Source: Ailanthus altissimus (taxonomy: Eukaryota; Streptophyta; Magnoliopsida; Sapindales; Simaroubaceae). From it: a stretch of DNA of 64,000 nucleotides. The stretch spans positions 17,766,501 through 17,830,500 of the forward strand of contig OX327690.1 of NCBI GenBank assembly GCA_946807835.1. The letters run 5' to 3'. The notes below the pieces were generated by a model. That model worked only from the letters and a program-made list of their open reading frames with translations. It did no database searches and was not told the DNA's origin. Of this stretch, positions 13,543 to 25,031 are shown piece after piece. Both the position numbers and the translations under genes were made by a program. Numbering within the stretch: the first letter of the stretch is position 1; each line of letters begins with the position of its first letter.

Positions 13543-13946
13543 TGTTAGATATTTGTGCAGTCTAATTAATTATCTCATTTATATTATATTTGTCATAATT
13601 TATTTTTTTATTAGTGAAAGAAAATTGTCTCAATATCTTTTTTTACTAGTAAAGGGATGACACCCTAATTTATTTTTTATTAGTAAAAGATAGCATCTTA
13701 ATTTATTTCTTTATTAAGTATAAGGGTGTTTATGTGCCTATATAAAAGGCGGTATAAAATTAAGTATTATATCTCACAATTCTTTCTCATCATAACGAAA
13801 GATTTTAGTAACTGTGGATGTAGTCCTAAGTTAAAGATAAACCATCATAAATTTTGTGTGTTATTTTTTCTTTTATGCTTTATTTTTATTCATTTATTAT
13901 TTTTATTGCTCTTGTTTATAAGTGAATTGGGGTTTAATTCGCAACA
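13543..13946 (+). repeat. Left LTR of the old copia element
   Basis: Begins tgttagatatttgtgcag and ends cgcaaca. It matches the right LTR at 33537-34127 (shared cacccta...tttatt, ggatgtag.cctaa.ttaaaga). A decayed tRNA-Met primer-binding site (agtatcaaagtc, about 13950-13961) follows. Confidence 0.85.
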
Positions 13947-14029
13947 ACTAGTATCAAAGTCTAAAGTTAATCTAAAGAGCAATAACTCGCAAAGATAAAA
14001 TTGGGACTGTGTTTGGGCATGAAATTGAT

Positions 14030-14810
14030 ATGTTTGATGGTTTAGTTTATGCATTTTAAAGAATGAAAATTGAAGATTACCTCTATAGTAAGAAACTGCA
14101 TAAACCTCTCTCGGAAGAAAGACCAGTAACCACATCAGAAGTTGATTGGAAACTCCTTGATAGATAAGTGTTAGGTATTATCCAATTAACATTGTTAAAG
14201 AATGTTGCTTATAACGTGGAAAAAGAGAAAACAATGAAGAGATTGATGAAAGTACTATCTGACATCCATGAAAATCCCACGATGAATAACAAGATACATC
14301 TTATGAAAAAACTTTTTAATTTGAAGATGATAAAAGGTGCTTCAGCGACAGATCACTTGAATGAATTCAATACTATTGTTAATCAACTAATAGCCAATGA
14401 AATCAATTTTGATGATAAAATTCAAGCTCTAATTCTTCTACCCTCTTTACGAAATAGTTAGGAGTATATGCAAGCAAGAATGAGTAATTCTATGGGAATG
14501 CTAATCTCTAATTGAAAGATGTCAAGAATGTGATCATTATTGAAGAAATTCAAAGATTAGATGCAAGTGAGACATTAACATTAAATTCTTCCCTAAACAG
14601 GAGACTAAGGGTAGAGGCAGTGATAGAAACTATAGTCAAGACAGTGGTAGATCAAAATCAAGGAATGGAAGAGGAAAATCCAAATCTAACTGAAAAGTTG
14701 AATGTCGAAATTATAGTAAGACTAGTCACATAAAGAAGGACCACAAATTACTAAAGAAAGATGAGAACAATGATGTTGCCGACTTTGTAATTGATGAAGA
14801 ATAAGATGCA
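14030..14810 (+). pseudogene. copia gag remnant
   Basis: Reads KIEDYLYSKKLHKPLSEE then VLGIIQLTLLKNVAYNV and HLNEFNTIVNQLIANEINFD, the typical copia gag (UBN2-like) domain, with a 97-residue open stretch at 14168-14461. A degraded zinc knuckle (CRNYSKTSHIKKDHK) lies near 14705-14750. A stop separates the first part from the second, and frames change after 14461. It would encode the nucleocapsid protein of the element. Confidence 0.8.
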
Positions 14811-14859
14811 TTACTTTTGTTTGTTGATAGTCCTATTGAGTCTTAAGTATTAGACTCAT

Positions 14860-15986
14860 GAGTCTATTTTCACACCACTGCACACGTCAATATCATAGGT
14901 AATTACATTGCTAAAAATTATGAAAAGGTATATCTAACTAATGGAGAACCTTGGGATATTGTTAGTATGAGAGATATTTATGTAAAGATGTTAAATAAAT
15001 TCATATAAAAAATTCAGAAAGTAAGGCATGTTCCCAAGTTGACGCATAATCTAATTTCAGTAGGACAACTTGATGATGAAGGGTATGTGGCCTTTACTAT
15101 TAGTACTTAAAAGATCAATAAAGGATCTTTGTTAGTTGCTTAAGAAAATAAAATTAAAACTCTTTACATGACTTCTAGTTATAGGAAACATTGTTGCGGT
15201 TGCTAATGCAAATGTTAAGTCAAATTTATGGCACTTTAGACTTGTACACATAAGTGAAAAAGGGATGAAAGTGCTTTTATCAAAGGAAAAGATATCAAAT
15301 ATGAAGAATGTTGAACATAACTTTTGCGAAAGCTATATTCTTAGAATGTAAAAGAGAGTTAGCGTCTTAAAAGTTGCCATAAAATTAAAGTAAAAAAGTT
15401 ATAGTTAATTTACATTGTTGTATAAGGACCTACTTCTGTAGGATCCCTTAAAGGCTTAAGATACTATGTAACATTTATTAATGACTTAAGTAGAAAGGTA
15501 TGAGTTTATTTTTTGAAAAATAAATTTGATGTCTTCAATGTCTTTAAAAGATAGAGAATCATAATTGAGAATGAGACAAATTTAAAAGTTAAATTCTTAC
15601 AATCTGATAATGAGGGAGAATATATGTATGTTGGTTTCAAATAATATTATGTTGATAATTAGATTAAAATAGAGAAGACCAACCTATAAAATGCACAACA
15701 GAATAGTGTAACTGAAAGGATGAATAAAACTTTGAATGAATGTGCCAGGAGTATGAGATTACACTTCAACCTACCAAAGATGTTCTTAGCAAATGCAATT
15801 AACATTGTAGTATATCTAATCAATAGAGGAACTTTAACACCATTGGATTATAGAATACCAAAAAAAGTATGGAGCGGTAAGAAGGTAAATCTTTCATTTT
15901 TAAAAGTGTTTGTTGTGCTTGTTACATTCTTGATGATGTTGCTGGTAGAAATAAACTTGAACCAAAGTTTAAGAAGTGCTTCTTTA
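14860..15986 (+). pseudogene. copia protease tail and integrase remnant (5' part)
   Basis: The gag-pre-integrase domain is readable at about 15225 (LWHFRLVHISEKGMKVLLSK). The integrase core includes an SDNEGEY-like block near 15600 and ERMNKTLNECARSMRLHFNL at 15716-15770, followed by the conserved AINIVVYLINRG. Many stops. The sequence stops at the codons for KKCFF, where the solo LTR at 15987 interrupts it; the next codons (IGYSDIEFGY) are found at 19863. Confidence 0.8.
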
Positions 15987-18900
15987 TGTTGGAGCTGGTG
16001 CTTACGTGCCATTTCAATATTGTATGAATATTAATGTTTAATATTTATACAATAAATATTTCTTATAAAATCATAAATATTAAACATATATGGTATGATG
16101 CTTATAACATTTCAGACATTGTATGATTTGAAAGAATTCAGATCTAGTCTAAAGGGGTTTAGATCAGTGCTAAGAGTTAGCAGCGCTGAAAGTTATAAAT
16201 GTTAAAAGTTAACAAGTTATAAGAGTCAGCGATATCTAAGGAGTTAGAGCCTTAACTGAAATTGGACAAAAACTTGAGAATATACTAATAATGACATAGT
16301 TGCAAAGAGTTTCAATAGGTGCTAGAAAATGTCATTATGTAAATATGTTCTCAAACACTGTGCTCCAAATCTATTTTATCGATACGGGTCTCGGTGAATT
16401 CCTTTTATATAGATTAGTGTATGTCTATATCTATAGAGTACATATGATTGTTCTTAGCTGACCACGAGCTTAGAGCTCGTATAGGCATACGGGTATTCAG
16501 TAAGAACTGGGAACTGAAAGAACTCACGAACACCTCTAATAGACATGCCATGAGGTTGTCAATTGAGGGTCTTCTCGAATTTAGTAGTATTTGTGATCCT
16601 TTAACCTGAGCACTGTTGTGTATTTTATATAACACAAACTAACGCAAGTATACGTTATCGCAACAAGTAATATATGATGAGTAAAGTATCGATCCTACGA
16701 GGAATTGTTATTACTACTTGCTAAGTACTGAAATTGTGTCCTCTTACTCTTATTCAAGCTACTAGCAATTCAATGATTTTGATATTTAAATTAACTAAAT
16801 AAAAATAATAATTAAAAAAGTTGAGCAAAGAGAACAAAAGTGATAGCACCAATACTCAAATGCCTAGGATTACAATATTCCCTCAATATTTCAGTTGAAT
16901 TCAATTACTCCATTTAGAACTATCAATATGAATGTTAACCAAGAACTCTAATATCCTCACAAGTCTCTTCCGATGGTCAAGTGAGTATATCTCATTTAAT
17001 CAATTATTAATATTGCTATGATAATTAAATTAAAATAAAATTCATTAAGTTCAAATTCTCTAAATGATCATATATGCCATATGAGTATATTCCTATCTCA
17101 TGTAGAATTTATGCTTTTACACAATGATCATACATCAATCTATTTATGGCCAACACAAAATTCCATTTTCCAAGTTCATTGAGGTTTTCAAATTAATACA
17201 TTGTCATATAATTAAAAGCATTAAACATAGAACAAATTGAACAATTCAATACCAATATGATAAATAAGGGAAAATAATCAATCCAAACTACATTTTGAGT
17301 TCACATTGTAATCATAACAATAAAACTTAGTTCATAATTGAAACCATAAGTTCAGATCATCTAACAACATCATTATACATACTAGAATCAACAACAAATA
17401 CAAAATTAAAGAGAAGAGAAAATTTCCCTTAATGCAATAGTGATGTTCTTCCTCCAAAATGCAGAATTTCTTCTTGTTGATGTTGATGTTGATTCTTGCT
17501 TCCAAGATCCAAATGAAGTGTTAAGTTCGTGCTCTCTACTGCCTAGCCTCTTTTTGGCTTAATAATGGGCGTTTATATAGGTTTAGGGTTTTAAAAATAG
17601 GACAAAACTGCCCTTAAAGAGTGCCCAGCATCCAGTGTCGCGGCATTCAGATTCAATGCTTGCGCATGCCACGGCACTGGAGCTTCTGACTTGAATGCCC
17701 CAGCGCTGCACTGTTCATGTACTGTAGTAATATCACTATTTACCGTATTGTTCATTGACACTATTTATGGCACTGTTTACATTTTTTGCATTTTAGTCCC
17801 CTCTTGGATTCTCATCTCAAATAACCCCGTTTGCATCCGGTTTTCAATTTTTTTGCTTCGATAGTGTTTAAACCTATAAAACAACATTAATATGCATAAA
17901 TAGTCAAATTATTTAGATAAATTGAATAAGCATCAAGTTTAGTAGGATAAAGTATTGTATGCAATTACGCCCTATCAAGCACCACGGTGGGCTTGTGAGT
18001 GATCCACTATACTTTGATTTCACAGATGTCAAAGACCTTTTACGGTTTGATCGCTACGTGTCGTTCTGTGTGGTCTGATGTTCATAGAGTTTGGTGTGCA
18101 TAGATATGGGATCCGTCAGCTTACATGAGTGATTTATATATCCTGATACTCCGAGATTATATTTTAGAAAGTCTTATGGCAACATGTATAAACCCCGAAA
18201 AAGAGTTTTTTGTAGGGTCAAATAATATCGCCAAAGTATTTGCGTATATTGTCTATCAAAATACTTATTTGGAGATAAGTTCACGAATGCACACATGGAG
18301 ATTTGATGGTGGTAATCTATATCTCTACTCTTCCAAGATATAGGTGACAGAATGATTATATGAATATGTTATGACTTCAGCTTGTATGGTCTAATGAGCT
18401 AATTTGTAATAGCCGTGACGCGTACATGGGGCATCGACCACAGACTTATGGAATAGTTTCATTTGATGAATTGGGCTTGGAGCTAGGGAGTTCCACAATA
18501 TAAAGTGTACTTATTATACACTGGGGTAGTGTACTGGATTGAATAGTTCAATCCAGTAAATTCTAGCAAACCGAAATATTTGTTTCAAGTTCCTTCAGGA
18601 TGTACACTTGTCAAGACTTAAGAGTTAAGTATATTAATTGGTTAACAAGAGTTGTTGATCACTAGGATGATTGACAAGTGACATAATTTAGACCCTGGAT
18701 GTTTGACTTATATATGACCAAAATGACCTTGCTTGTTTGGCAAGCAAAGTCATTTAATAAAATACAAAAGTATTTTGTTTTAATTAATTGATTTCATTAG
18801 TCAAACAATTGTTATAAAACAAATGGGATAAAGAACTATTATTGGTAAAATTGCCATACTTGGTGGGGCATACAATTTGACTAAACCATTTTATATAAAT

Positions 18901-19857
18901 CAAAAGAAAAAATATTTTTCTTTTGTTAAGTGTCTCAGACATTTCATGGAAATAAAAAGACATGTGTTTTATTTTATTTTATTTAATTAAAAAAATAAAA
19001 GCATAATGCAATGGGCAAGACATGCTAAACCATACTTAGTGGGGACAATTTTGGCTTGTATTTGAAGGGCAAAATAAAACAAAGGAACAAAAATGAAAAT
19101 GTTTTATTTTTGCCACAATTTGGTTCGGCGATTGCATGTGTGAGATCAACATGTGCATAATTATTATTACACAAGAATGAATGGCTTGTAAGGGCTACGT
19201 CCTTGTAATTGATGAGAGAACAAATAAAATGAATGAATTGGATTCATTTTTTGATGGTTTTGAACTTGGCAAAAATAGAGAGGAAAAGAAAGAGAGCATT
19301 GTTTTCGTTTTCAAGTGTTGAAACAAAATAGTTCTTAATCTTCTTCATTAAGTATGGCCGACCAAGTGAGAGAAATAAAATGAAATTGTGTTCATGCAAA
19401 TTAAGGCAAGAGTTACTCAACAAATACTACTATTATATTTCTTTTGATACAAAGTAGTTAAAGTGTTTAACTACATTTTAGTTTAATAAGTTTAAACTAG
19501 GTTAAGAGTTAACCAAGGTGATTAAGAGTTAATCACTTTTATGTTTAAGAGTTAAGCATACATTGTTAAAAATTAAAGTTGCTATTTTAACGATCCAAAC
19601 CCACCCCAGTTTGGTCCTAGAATTATCGGCAAGTACACTTCATAGTGGACTTCGGTTTAGAAATTTTCAAAATTGTGCAAGGTGATTATTGATCTTTATT
19701 TTCATTAGAGTAATGAAAATTAAATTTTAAATGTGTTTGTTTCACTAGAAAATTAGATTTCTGGTTTCGCTGCTCTAATATGTATGTATGACACGCATAT
19801 TGCAATGTAATGTCCATGCTGTACATGCATGTACCCTAAAAAATTAGCACACTTTCA
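15987..19857 (+). mobile_element. Solo LTR of the hairpin family, itself interrupted
   Basis: Starts tgttggagctggtgcttacg like the LTRs at 21618 and 28719, ends accctaaaaaattagcacactttca, and is flanked by a perfect duplication CTTTA (15982-15986 and 19858-19862). Without the nested insertion (16614-17977 plus one AGCAC) it is about 2.5 kb. No primer-binding site, coding region or second LTR accompanies it. It is clearly diverged from the two young LTRs. It retains hairpins of the family, including an 11-bp perfect stem at 18533-18557. Confidence 0.92.
16614..17977 (-). mobile_element. Solo LTR (family shared with 50298-51637), minus orientation
   Basis: A TG...CA unit of 1364 bp with perfect target duplication AGCAC (16609-16613 and 17978-17982), inserted inside the solo LTR at 15987-19857. 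It is a close relative of the copy at 50298-51637 over its whole length. On the minus strand it begins TGATAGGGCGTAATTGC, has a TATATAAA box at about 17572-17579 and a GC-rich AGCGC-like block upstream of that box. This start resembles Athila/Tat-type LTRs, so I read the element as minus-strand. No coding sequence. Confidence 0.9.
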
Positions 19858-19862
19858 CTTTA

Positions 19863-20531
19863 TTGGCTATAGTGATATTGAGTTTGGTTATCATTTCTGG
19901 GATGACCAAAATAAAAAAGTTATTAGAAGCAGGAATGTTGTCTACAATGAACAACTTTTGTACAAGGATAAGTCAGGTACAAAAACTATACGAACATATC
20001 CTAAAAGTCAAGAAGTTATAAGTTGTTTAATTAGAAGACTTTCTAGCAAATAAATTGTAAAATGATGATAAAGAAGATCAAGACAATGTAGATACATAGA
20101 AAGAATCACATACCTCCGTGTTTGAATTCAGAAGATCCATTAGAACTATTAAACTACCACAGACATATTCACCTTCATTGTTCTACACCTTATTGACTGA
20201 TCCATGTGAATAAATAAAGTTATGAGGAAGCAATGCAAGTTGATGAGTCAACTAAATAGGATTAAGCCATGAGGAATAAGATGAATTTTTTTTACTATCT
20301 AATTAGATATGGAAGTTGACAGAGTTACCCAAAGAAAAGAAGACATTGTACAACAAATGGGTTTAGCAAGTCAAATATGAACATGATGACACTAAGAGAT
20401 CCCAAAAAAGACTAATTGTAAAAGACTTTTAACAAAAGGAAAGCATTGACTACACTAAGAAGTGGTGTAGATGACTATAGTTAGAATTGTACTTGATTTA
20501 TTGACAAAAGAAGACTTACATTTAGAGCAGC
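19863..20531 (+). pseudogene. copia integrase end / reverse transcriptase start, continued
   Basis: Continues the old copia polyprotein after the solo LTR: IGYSDIEFGYHFWDDQNKK then RSRNVVYNEQLLYKD. Around 20430-20531 the decayed RT start is readable (IDYTKKWCR, then DLHLEQL). Stops are frequent. The sequence breaks off at the point where the next codons would be DVKTAF, because another LTR begins at 20532. Confidence 0.8.
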
Positions 20532-21588
20532 TGATAAAGGTTCATTAAATCTAATATTCAAATCTTCTAAACTTAATATTTATTCATAGAAATTAAGATT
20601 ATTTATCTTTTGATGTATTTTATTATTATTTTTGTAGGATTGGAGTTAATAGAGCAAATAAGGTTGAAACTCTAATGAAAATAAATCAAAAACATCAAAT
20701 TGTTACAGTGAATTGCTACAATACTAGCTATAGTAACTAGATACAGTAGTCTGCTATAGTACCTAGCGCCCAGGATCCAGCGCTGCAGCGCTAGAACAGT
20801 GGCGATGAACAATAATGCTAAACAATATTTTTGCTACAGTAACTCGTGACCAGTAATCATACTTTGACTGGTATTTGATGTTTAAACTTAATTTGAAGAC
20901 AAAAACCTATAAATAGAAGGCCAAAAATCTTAATTAAGGAGGGGCGGAGAAAAAAAGAGGCAAAAACTTAGGGAAAGAGTTCACAACATAAAATCAAAGA
21001 TTGAAGCCAAAGATTGAAGAACTAAGATCAAGATTCAAGCTTCAAGTCAAGATTGAGCAAGAAGCACATCAAAGACTCACTTTGATTAGTTTTTTCTCTC
21101 TTTATTTATCATCATGTTCTTGTTCTTGTTGATCTTTATAAATTGGTTGGATACTTTTAGTTTTGTGATGGGCTAAATTATTCATCTAGGGTTAGACTAT
21201 ATGAACCTAGTATGGATTTGTATTGTGTTAATTTTTAGTTTATGAACTTGATACATTCATTTTATTAAACCTGATCAATATTTTTAATGATTGAGAAACC
21301 ATGGTAAACTCGACAGAGGGATTCATGTGTTTAGTCTAGGATAGTTTAATGCATGATCATAGGGTACACAACTATGAGTTCCATCTAAGATAGACATATA
21401 CCTAGGTAGAATGTATGGTATAATTTAGACTCAATCTTAATGAATTACATTCTGATTTGAGTACCATAAACATACAGGTGATTGTTAGAATGCGTAATAT
21501 ATTCAATATAGATAAAGCAAAGCCACTAAGTACTCATTTGACTGCTTACCTTAAACTATCCAAGTAGTAATAACCATTGATTGAGCAT
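20532..21588 (+). repeat. LTR of an Athila/Tat-like family, 3'-truncated
   Basis: Starts tgataaaggttcatt inside the copia RT, with a TATAAATA box at 20908-20915 and an AGCGC-rich block at about 20761-20815. Its middle resembles the LTRs at 54497 and 59883 (ctagggtta, gcatgat, cctaatcttaatgaa-type blocks). The final ~300 bases expected by comparison are missing. The nested LTR at 21589 sits here with its own target duplication, and copia sequence resumes near 32850, so a deletion removed this LTR's end plus some copia RT. Confidence 0.7.
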
Positions 21589-21617
21589 TGATAAGTGCAT
21601 TTTATATATGATATTAT

Positions 21618-23803
21618 TGTTGGAGCTGGTGCTTACGTGCCATTCCAATATTGTATGAATATTAATTGTTAATATTTATACAATAAACATTTCGAATAAA
21701 GATTGTTAATATCATATTAATATGGTATAATGCTTGTAACATTACAGACATTGTTTGATCTGAAAGAGTTCAGATCTGGTCTAAAGGAGTTTAGATCAGA
21801 ACTAATAGTTAGCAAAGCTGAGAGTTATAAATGCTAAAAGTTAGCACTGTTAAGAGTTAGCAGGTTATAAGAGTCAGCGAAGTCTAAAGAGTTAGAACCT
21901 TGTCTATAATGGGACAAAGACCTGAGAGTATACTTGTAATGATATAGTTGCAAAGAGTTGCAATAGGTGTTAAGAAATATCATTATGTAAGTATGTCTCA
22001 AAGATAATGTTCCTGATCTATAATCACCAATGCGGGTCTATCGGTGATTCACTTTATATAGATTAGTGTATGTCTATATCTGACTGGTTCAGATAGTTGT
22101 TCTTAGCTGACCATGAGCTTAGAGCTTGTATAGGCATGCGGGTATCCAGTCAGGACTGGATACTGAACAGACTTATGAGGACCCCAATAGATATCCTATG
22201 ACACCGTCAAAGGAAGGTCCTCTCGAGTTGAGTAGTATTCGTGGTCCTTTGACCTGAGCGCCACGGTGGTCTTGTGAGTGATCCATCATGCTTTGGTTCC
22301 ACATATGTCAGAGACCTTTCATGGTCTGACCGCTATGTGTCGCTGGGTATGGTCCGATGCTCATGGAGTCCGGTGTGCGTAGATACGGGATCCGTCAGCT
22401 TACGTAGGTAAGTTGTATATCCGATGCTCCGAGATTGTATTTCATAAAGTCTTGTGGCCACAAGCATAAACCCGGGAAAAGAGTTTCCCATAGGGTTAAA
22501 CAATATAGCAAAAGTGTTTGCGTATATTGTTTATCGAGATACGAATCTGGAGATAAGTTTATGGATGAGCAAATGGGGATTTGACGGTGCTGATCTATAT
22601 CCCCGCACATCTAGGATATAAATGATGGAAGGATTATACGTATACGTTATGACCTCAACTTGTATGGTCTGACACACTGATTTGTAATATTCGTAACGTG
22701 TGCGTGGGGCATCGATTACGGATTAATGGAACAGTTCCATTTGACAAATCGGGTGTAGACCTAGAGAGTCCCAATATGAAATGTACTCTTTGAGCACTTG
22801 GGCAGTGTACCGTATTGAATTGTTCAATACAGTATAATTCAGCAATTACTAAGGTTACGTTAACTAAAGTAAGTGGTTAAATTGGTGGGACCCACTTTAG
22901 ATTAACTTGGTAACCGAGTAAGGATATAATAGTAATTTCACTTTATGATTATTTAATTGTTAAATAATTAAAATAAATATTTATTTATTTAATTGTTAAA
23001 TAAATTAATTTAACATAACTAAGGTTAAAAGTTAACCAAGTGGTTAAGTTAAGTTAACCTTACTTAAAGGTTAAGTAAAGGTTAACCTAACCATGGTTAA
23101 GTTAGTTAACTATGGTTAAATTAATTAAATATTTATTAACTTAAAGGTTAAGTTAAAATAATCTAACTAAGGTTAAATGTTAACTAAGGTTAGGTTAAGC
23201 CAAATGAAATGCAAATGAAATTCAAATTAGTTTGGAATTAATTCATTTGTATATAAAGTGAAATGAAATTGAAAATGGATATTGATTTAGTTTTTTAGGT
23301 TTTGCATTTTGGGAGCCAATTCAATTTGAGAAATTGAAATTGTTTGTTTTGTGTTTTAAGTGTTAGAACAACAAAACAAATTGAATTAATGGTTACTAAA
23401 TGTAATAACTAAAAACAAGATTTGTTTTATTTATTCAAGAGTTGAATAAAAGGAAAAACAAATATAATTAAGTTAAATGGTTTAACTTTGAAAAATGTTT
23501 AAGAGTTAAACACATATGCTGGATTAAGATGCTGCCATTCTAGACAATCAAACCCACCCTTGTTGATTGCTAGAATTGATCAAAGATTCATTTCATGGTG
23601 GACTTCAAAGAAAATTAATCCAAAGGCTTCATTGGTGATATTTCTCAATCTCGAATTTCAGATTAATCAAATGTTATTTTCTGTGTTCATTATATGTAAT
23701 CTTCCGCTGTGCACATGTATGTATGAGATATGTATATTGTTTGTATGATGAACACAACCCACATGCAAGAACCCTAAGTAAATTCGCCCCATATAACCCA
23801 ACA
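21618..23803 (+). repeat. Left LTR of the young element
   Basis: tgttggagctgg...aacccaaca. It is nearly identical to 28719-30907. It contains perfect hairpins such as GTATCCAGTC/GACTGGATAC (22142-22163), GGGAAA/TTTCCC, a two-part stem CAATATA+GCAAA (22501-22529), AATGGAA/TTCCATT and GTATTGAA/TTCAATAC (22812-22830), and a GGTTAA-box cluster. Short open frames in it (22395-22610 minus, 23560-23748 plus) are also in the right LTR and look like chance. Confidence 0.93.
23020..23205. repeat. GGTTAA-box cluster in the LTR (second copy at about 30120-30305)
   Basis: At least nine GGTTAA and three TTAACC hexamers occur in under 200 bases. GGTTAA is the core of plant GT-1-type binding elements, so this may be a promoter or enhancer array. 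It may also be simple-sequence drift. Confidence 0.55.
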
Positions 23804-23805
23804 AT

Positions 23806-23817
23806 TGGTATCAGAGC
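23806..23817 (+). other. Primer-binding site (initiator tRNA-Met)
   Basis: tggtatcagagc, two bases after the left LTR end, is a perfect match to the usual plant copia primer-binding site. Confidence 0.95.
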
Positions 23818-23937
23818 AATTTGTGTTGTTATGGGTGATTTTTTAGTGTTAGCTAAGTGTTGGCTAAGTTGTAGGACAAGTTCCGGGGCTGTTGGGGTGC
23901 ATTTTAAGTGTTAAAAATGCAAACCAGTGAAAAACAG

Positions 23938-24265
23938 CACCTGGAACGCTGCAGCGCTAAGGTCCAGCGCGGCAGCGTTCATATGAACGCGGGAGCGCTG
24001 ATCGTATGACGCCCCAGCGCTGAATTACCGCGGGGGCGCGGATTGTTTGGCGCCCCAGCGCTGGACAAGGGCGAGGGCGCTGGTTTTCTGGCGCCCCAGC
24101 GCGGGAAGCACTGCTTCCAGCGCCCCAGCGCTGGTAAGACAGCGCCGCAGCGCTGAGGCTTGTGAAGCCCTAGCGCGGCAGCGCTATGAGACAGCGCCGC
24201 AGCGCTGAGGCTTATGAAGCCCTAGCGCGGCAGCGTTACAAGACCAGCGCCGCAGCGTTCTTACA

Positions 24266-24266
<1 letters not shown>
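23938..24266 (+). repeat. GC-rich AGCGC minisatellite in the leader of the young element
   Basis: About twenty degenerate copies of a unit like cagcgcygcagcgctg, alternating with gcgccccagcgctg forms, in an otherwise AT-rich element. The last third contains two near-identical ~50-base units (cagcgccgcagcgctgaggc...). It lies between the primer-binding site and a long A run. Every unit is rich in CG and CAG/CTG sites, so it could be a dense target for CG and CHG methylation. Confidence 0.9.

Positions 24267-24268
<2 letters not shown>

Positions 24269-24299
<31 letters not shown>
24269..24299 (+). repeat. Homopolymer A run (~31 bases)
   Basis: An uninterrupted A run directly after the GC minisatellite. 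It could be a retained poly(A) tail from an internal template switch or a slippage product. Confidence 0.9.
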
Positions 24300-24302
<3 letters not shown>

Positions 24303-24599
24303 TAAAATCTTTTTATTTTTCCGCATGTGGGGGTTTATGAGATGTAATGATAAGGGTTATTAGTTTACATGATAAACCAAGAAAATAATATTTTTATTAT
24401 TTTATTTATTTTTGTAACCACAATGGGGGCCCCACTGGTGGGGGTTAGTTGTGCTTGTGCAAAAATGAATAATTGATTGAGAATAACCTCTCATGTGATG
24501 AGCGCAAATAATATGAAAGCCTGTAATTAAAATCTCTCTTAATTAGATTGAAATTTATTATATTATGTGATAATATTTTAAATGGTCCGTCTTGTCAAT

Positions 24600-24945
24600 A
24601 CGGTGTGAGATGGGTCACTATGGTCTTTCCCAATATTGCTTTAGCGTGAGGGATTTGGTCGGTGTGACTTGGTCTAATGCCGGTAAAACATAAGATGAAT
24701 CAAATATATGCGAACATATTATCCAATATTGCTTTAGCGTGAGGATAGTGTTAGTAACATATATTTGAGCATTGATGAGTTAATCTGAAATACAGTTACC
24801 CAATATTGCTTTAGCGTGAGGGTAATGTGTATTTAGGATCAGTAGTAAGAGTTGTATGAGATACAATTGACAAGAGTTGTCTACCTGTTGGATTTATAAA
24901 GGCCAATATTGCTTTAGCGTGAGGCTGGAGTAAAACCCCAATGGG
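24600..24945 (+). other. Four-copy hairpin array with an invariant 18-nt loop and differing stems
   Basis: aatattgctttagcgtga occurs identically at 24632-24649, 24725-24742, 24802-24819 and 24905-24922. Each copy is closed by a different but pairing stem: TCCC/GGGA, TATCC/GGATA, TTACCC/GGGTAA, GGCC/GGCT (one wobble). Outer stems also differ and pair: GTCAC/GTGAC (24614, 24664), AAATATATG/CATATATTT (24702, 24758), AAATACA/TGTATTT (24788, 24828), TTGG+TTTA with TAAA+CCAA (24888, 24931). The loop holds the self-complementary hexamer AATATT, suited to loop-loop contact. The position after the primer-binding site suggests a packaging or dimerisation role; that is inference. Confidence 0.85.
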
Positions 24946-25031
24946 ATCCACTTCCCGCTGTATAGTTTAAAATATTATACTATCTTATCCCGTTTGAGAG
25001 ATTAAAGGGATTAAGTAAAGCAGTGGGAGGG

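Noticed and set aside
13726..14135. Short open frames over the left copia LTR end
   Set aside because: They overlap LTR and primer-binding site and consist of leucine/phenylalanine-rich AT translation.
20532..21588. Solo LTR with its own target duplication
   Set aside because: A GCAGC candidate precedes it, but no matching copy exists on the far side; the 3' end is deleted.
22395..22610. 71-residue minus-strand open frame, identical in both young LTRs (also 29496-29711)
   Set aside because: The identity comes from the LTR duplication. The frame is not kept in the older LTR at 15987-19857, there is no recognisable domain, and it lies over several hairpins.
23938..24266. CpG island of a host promoter
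   Set aside because: It is a tandem repeat inside a retroelement leader and resembles U3 blocks of other LTRs.
24631..24924. CRISPR-like array (identical 18-mers with unique spacers)
   Set aside because: Plant nuclear context, only four copies, irregular spacing (93, 77, 103), and the flanks of each copy are complementary, which fits hairpins.
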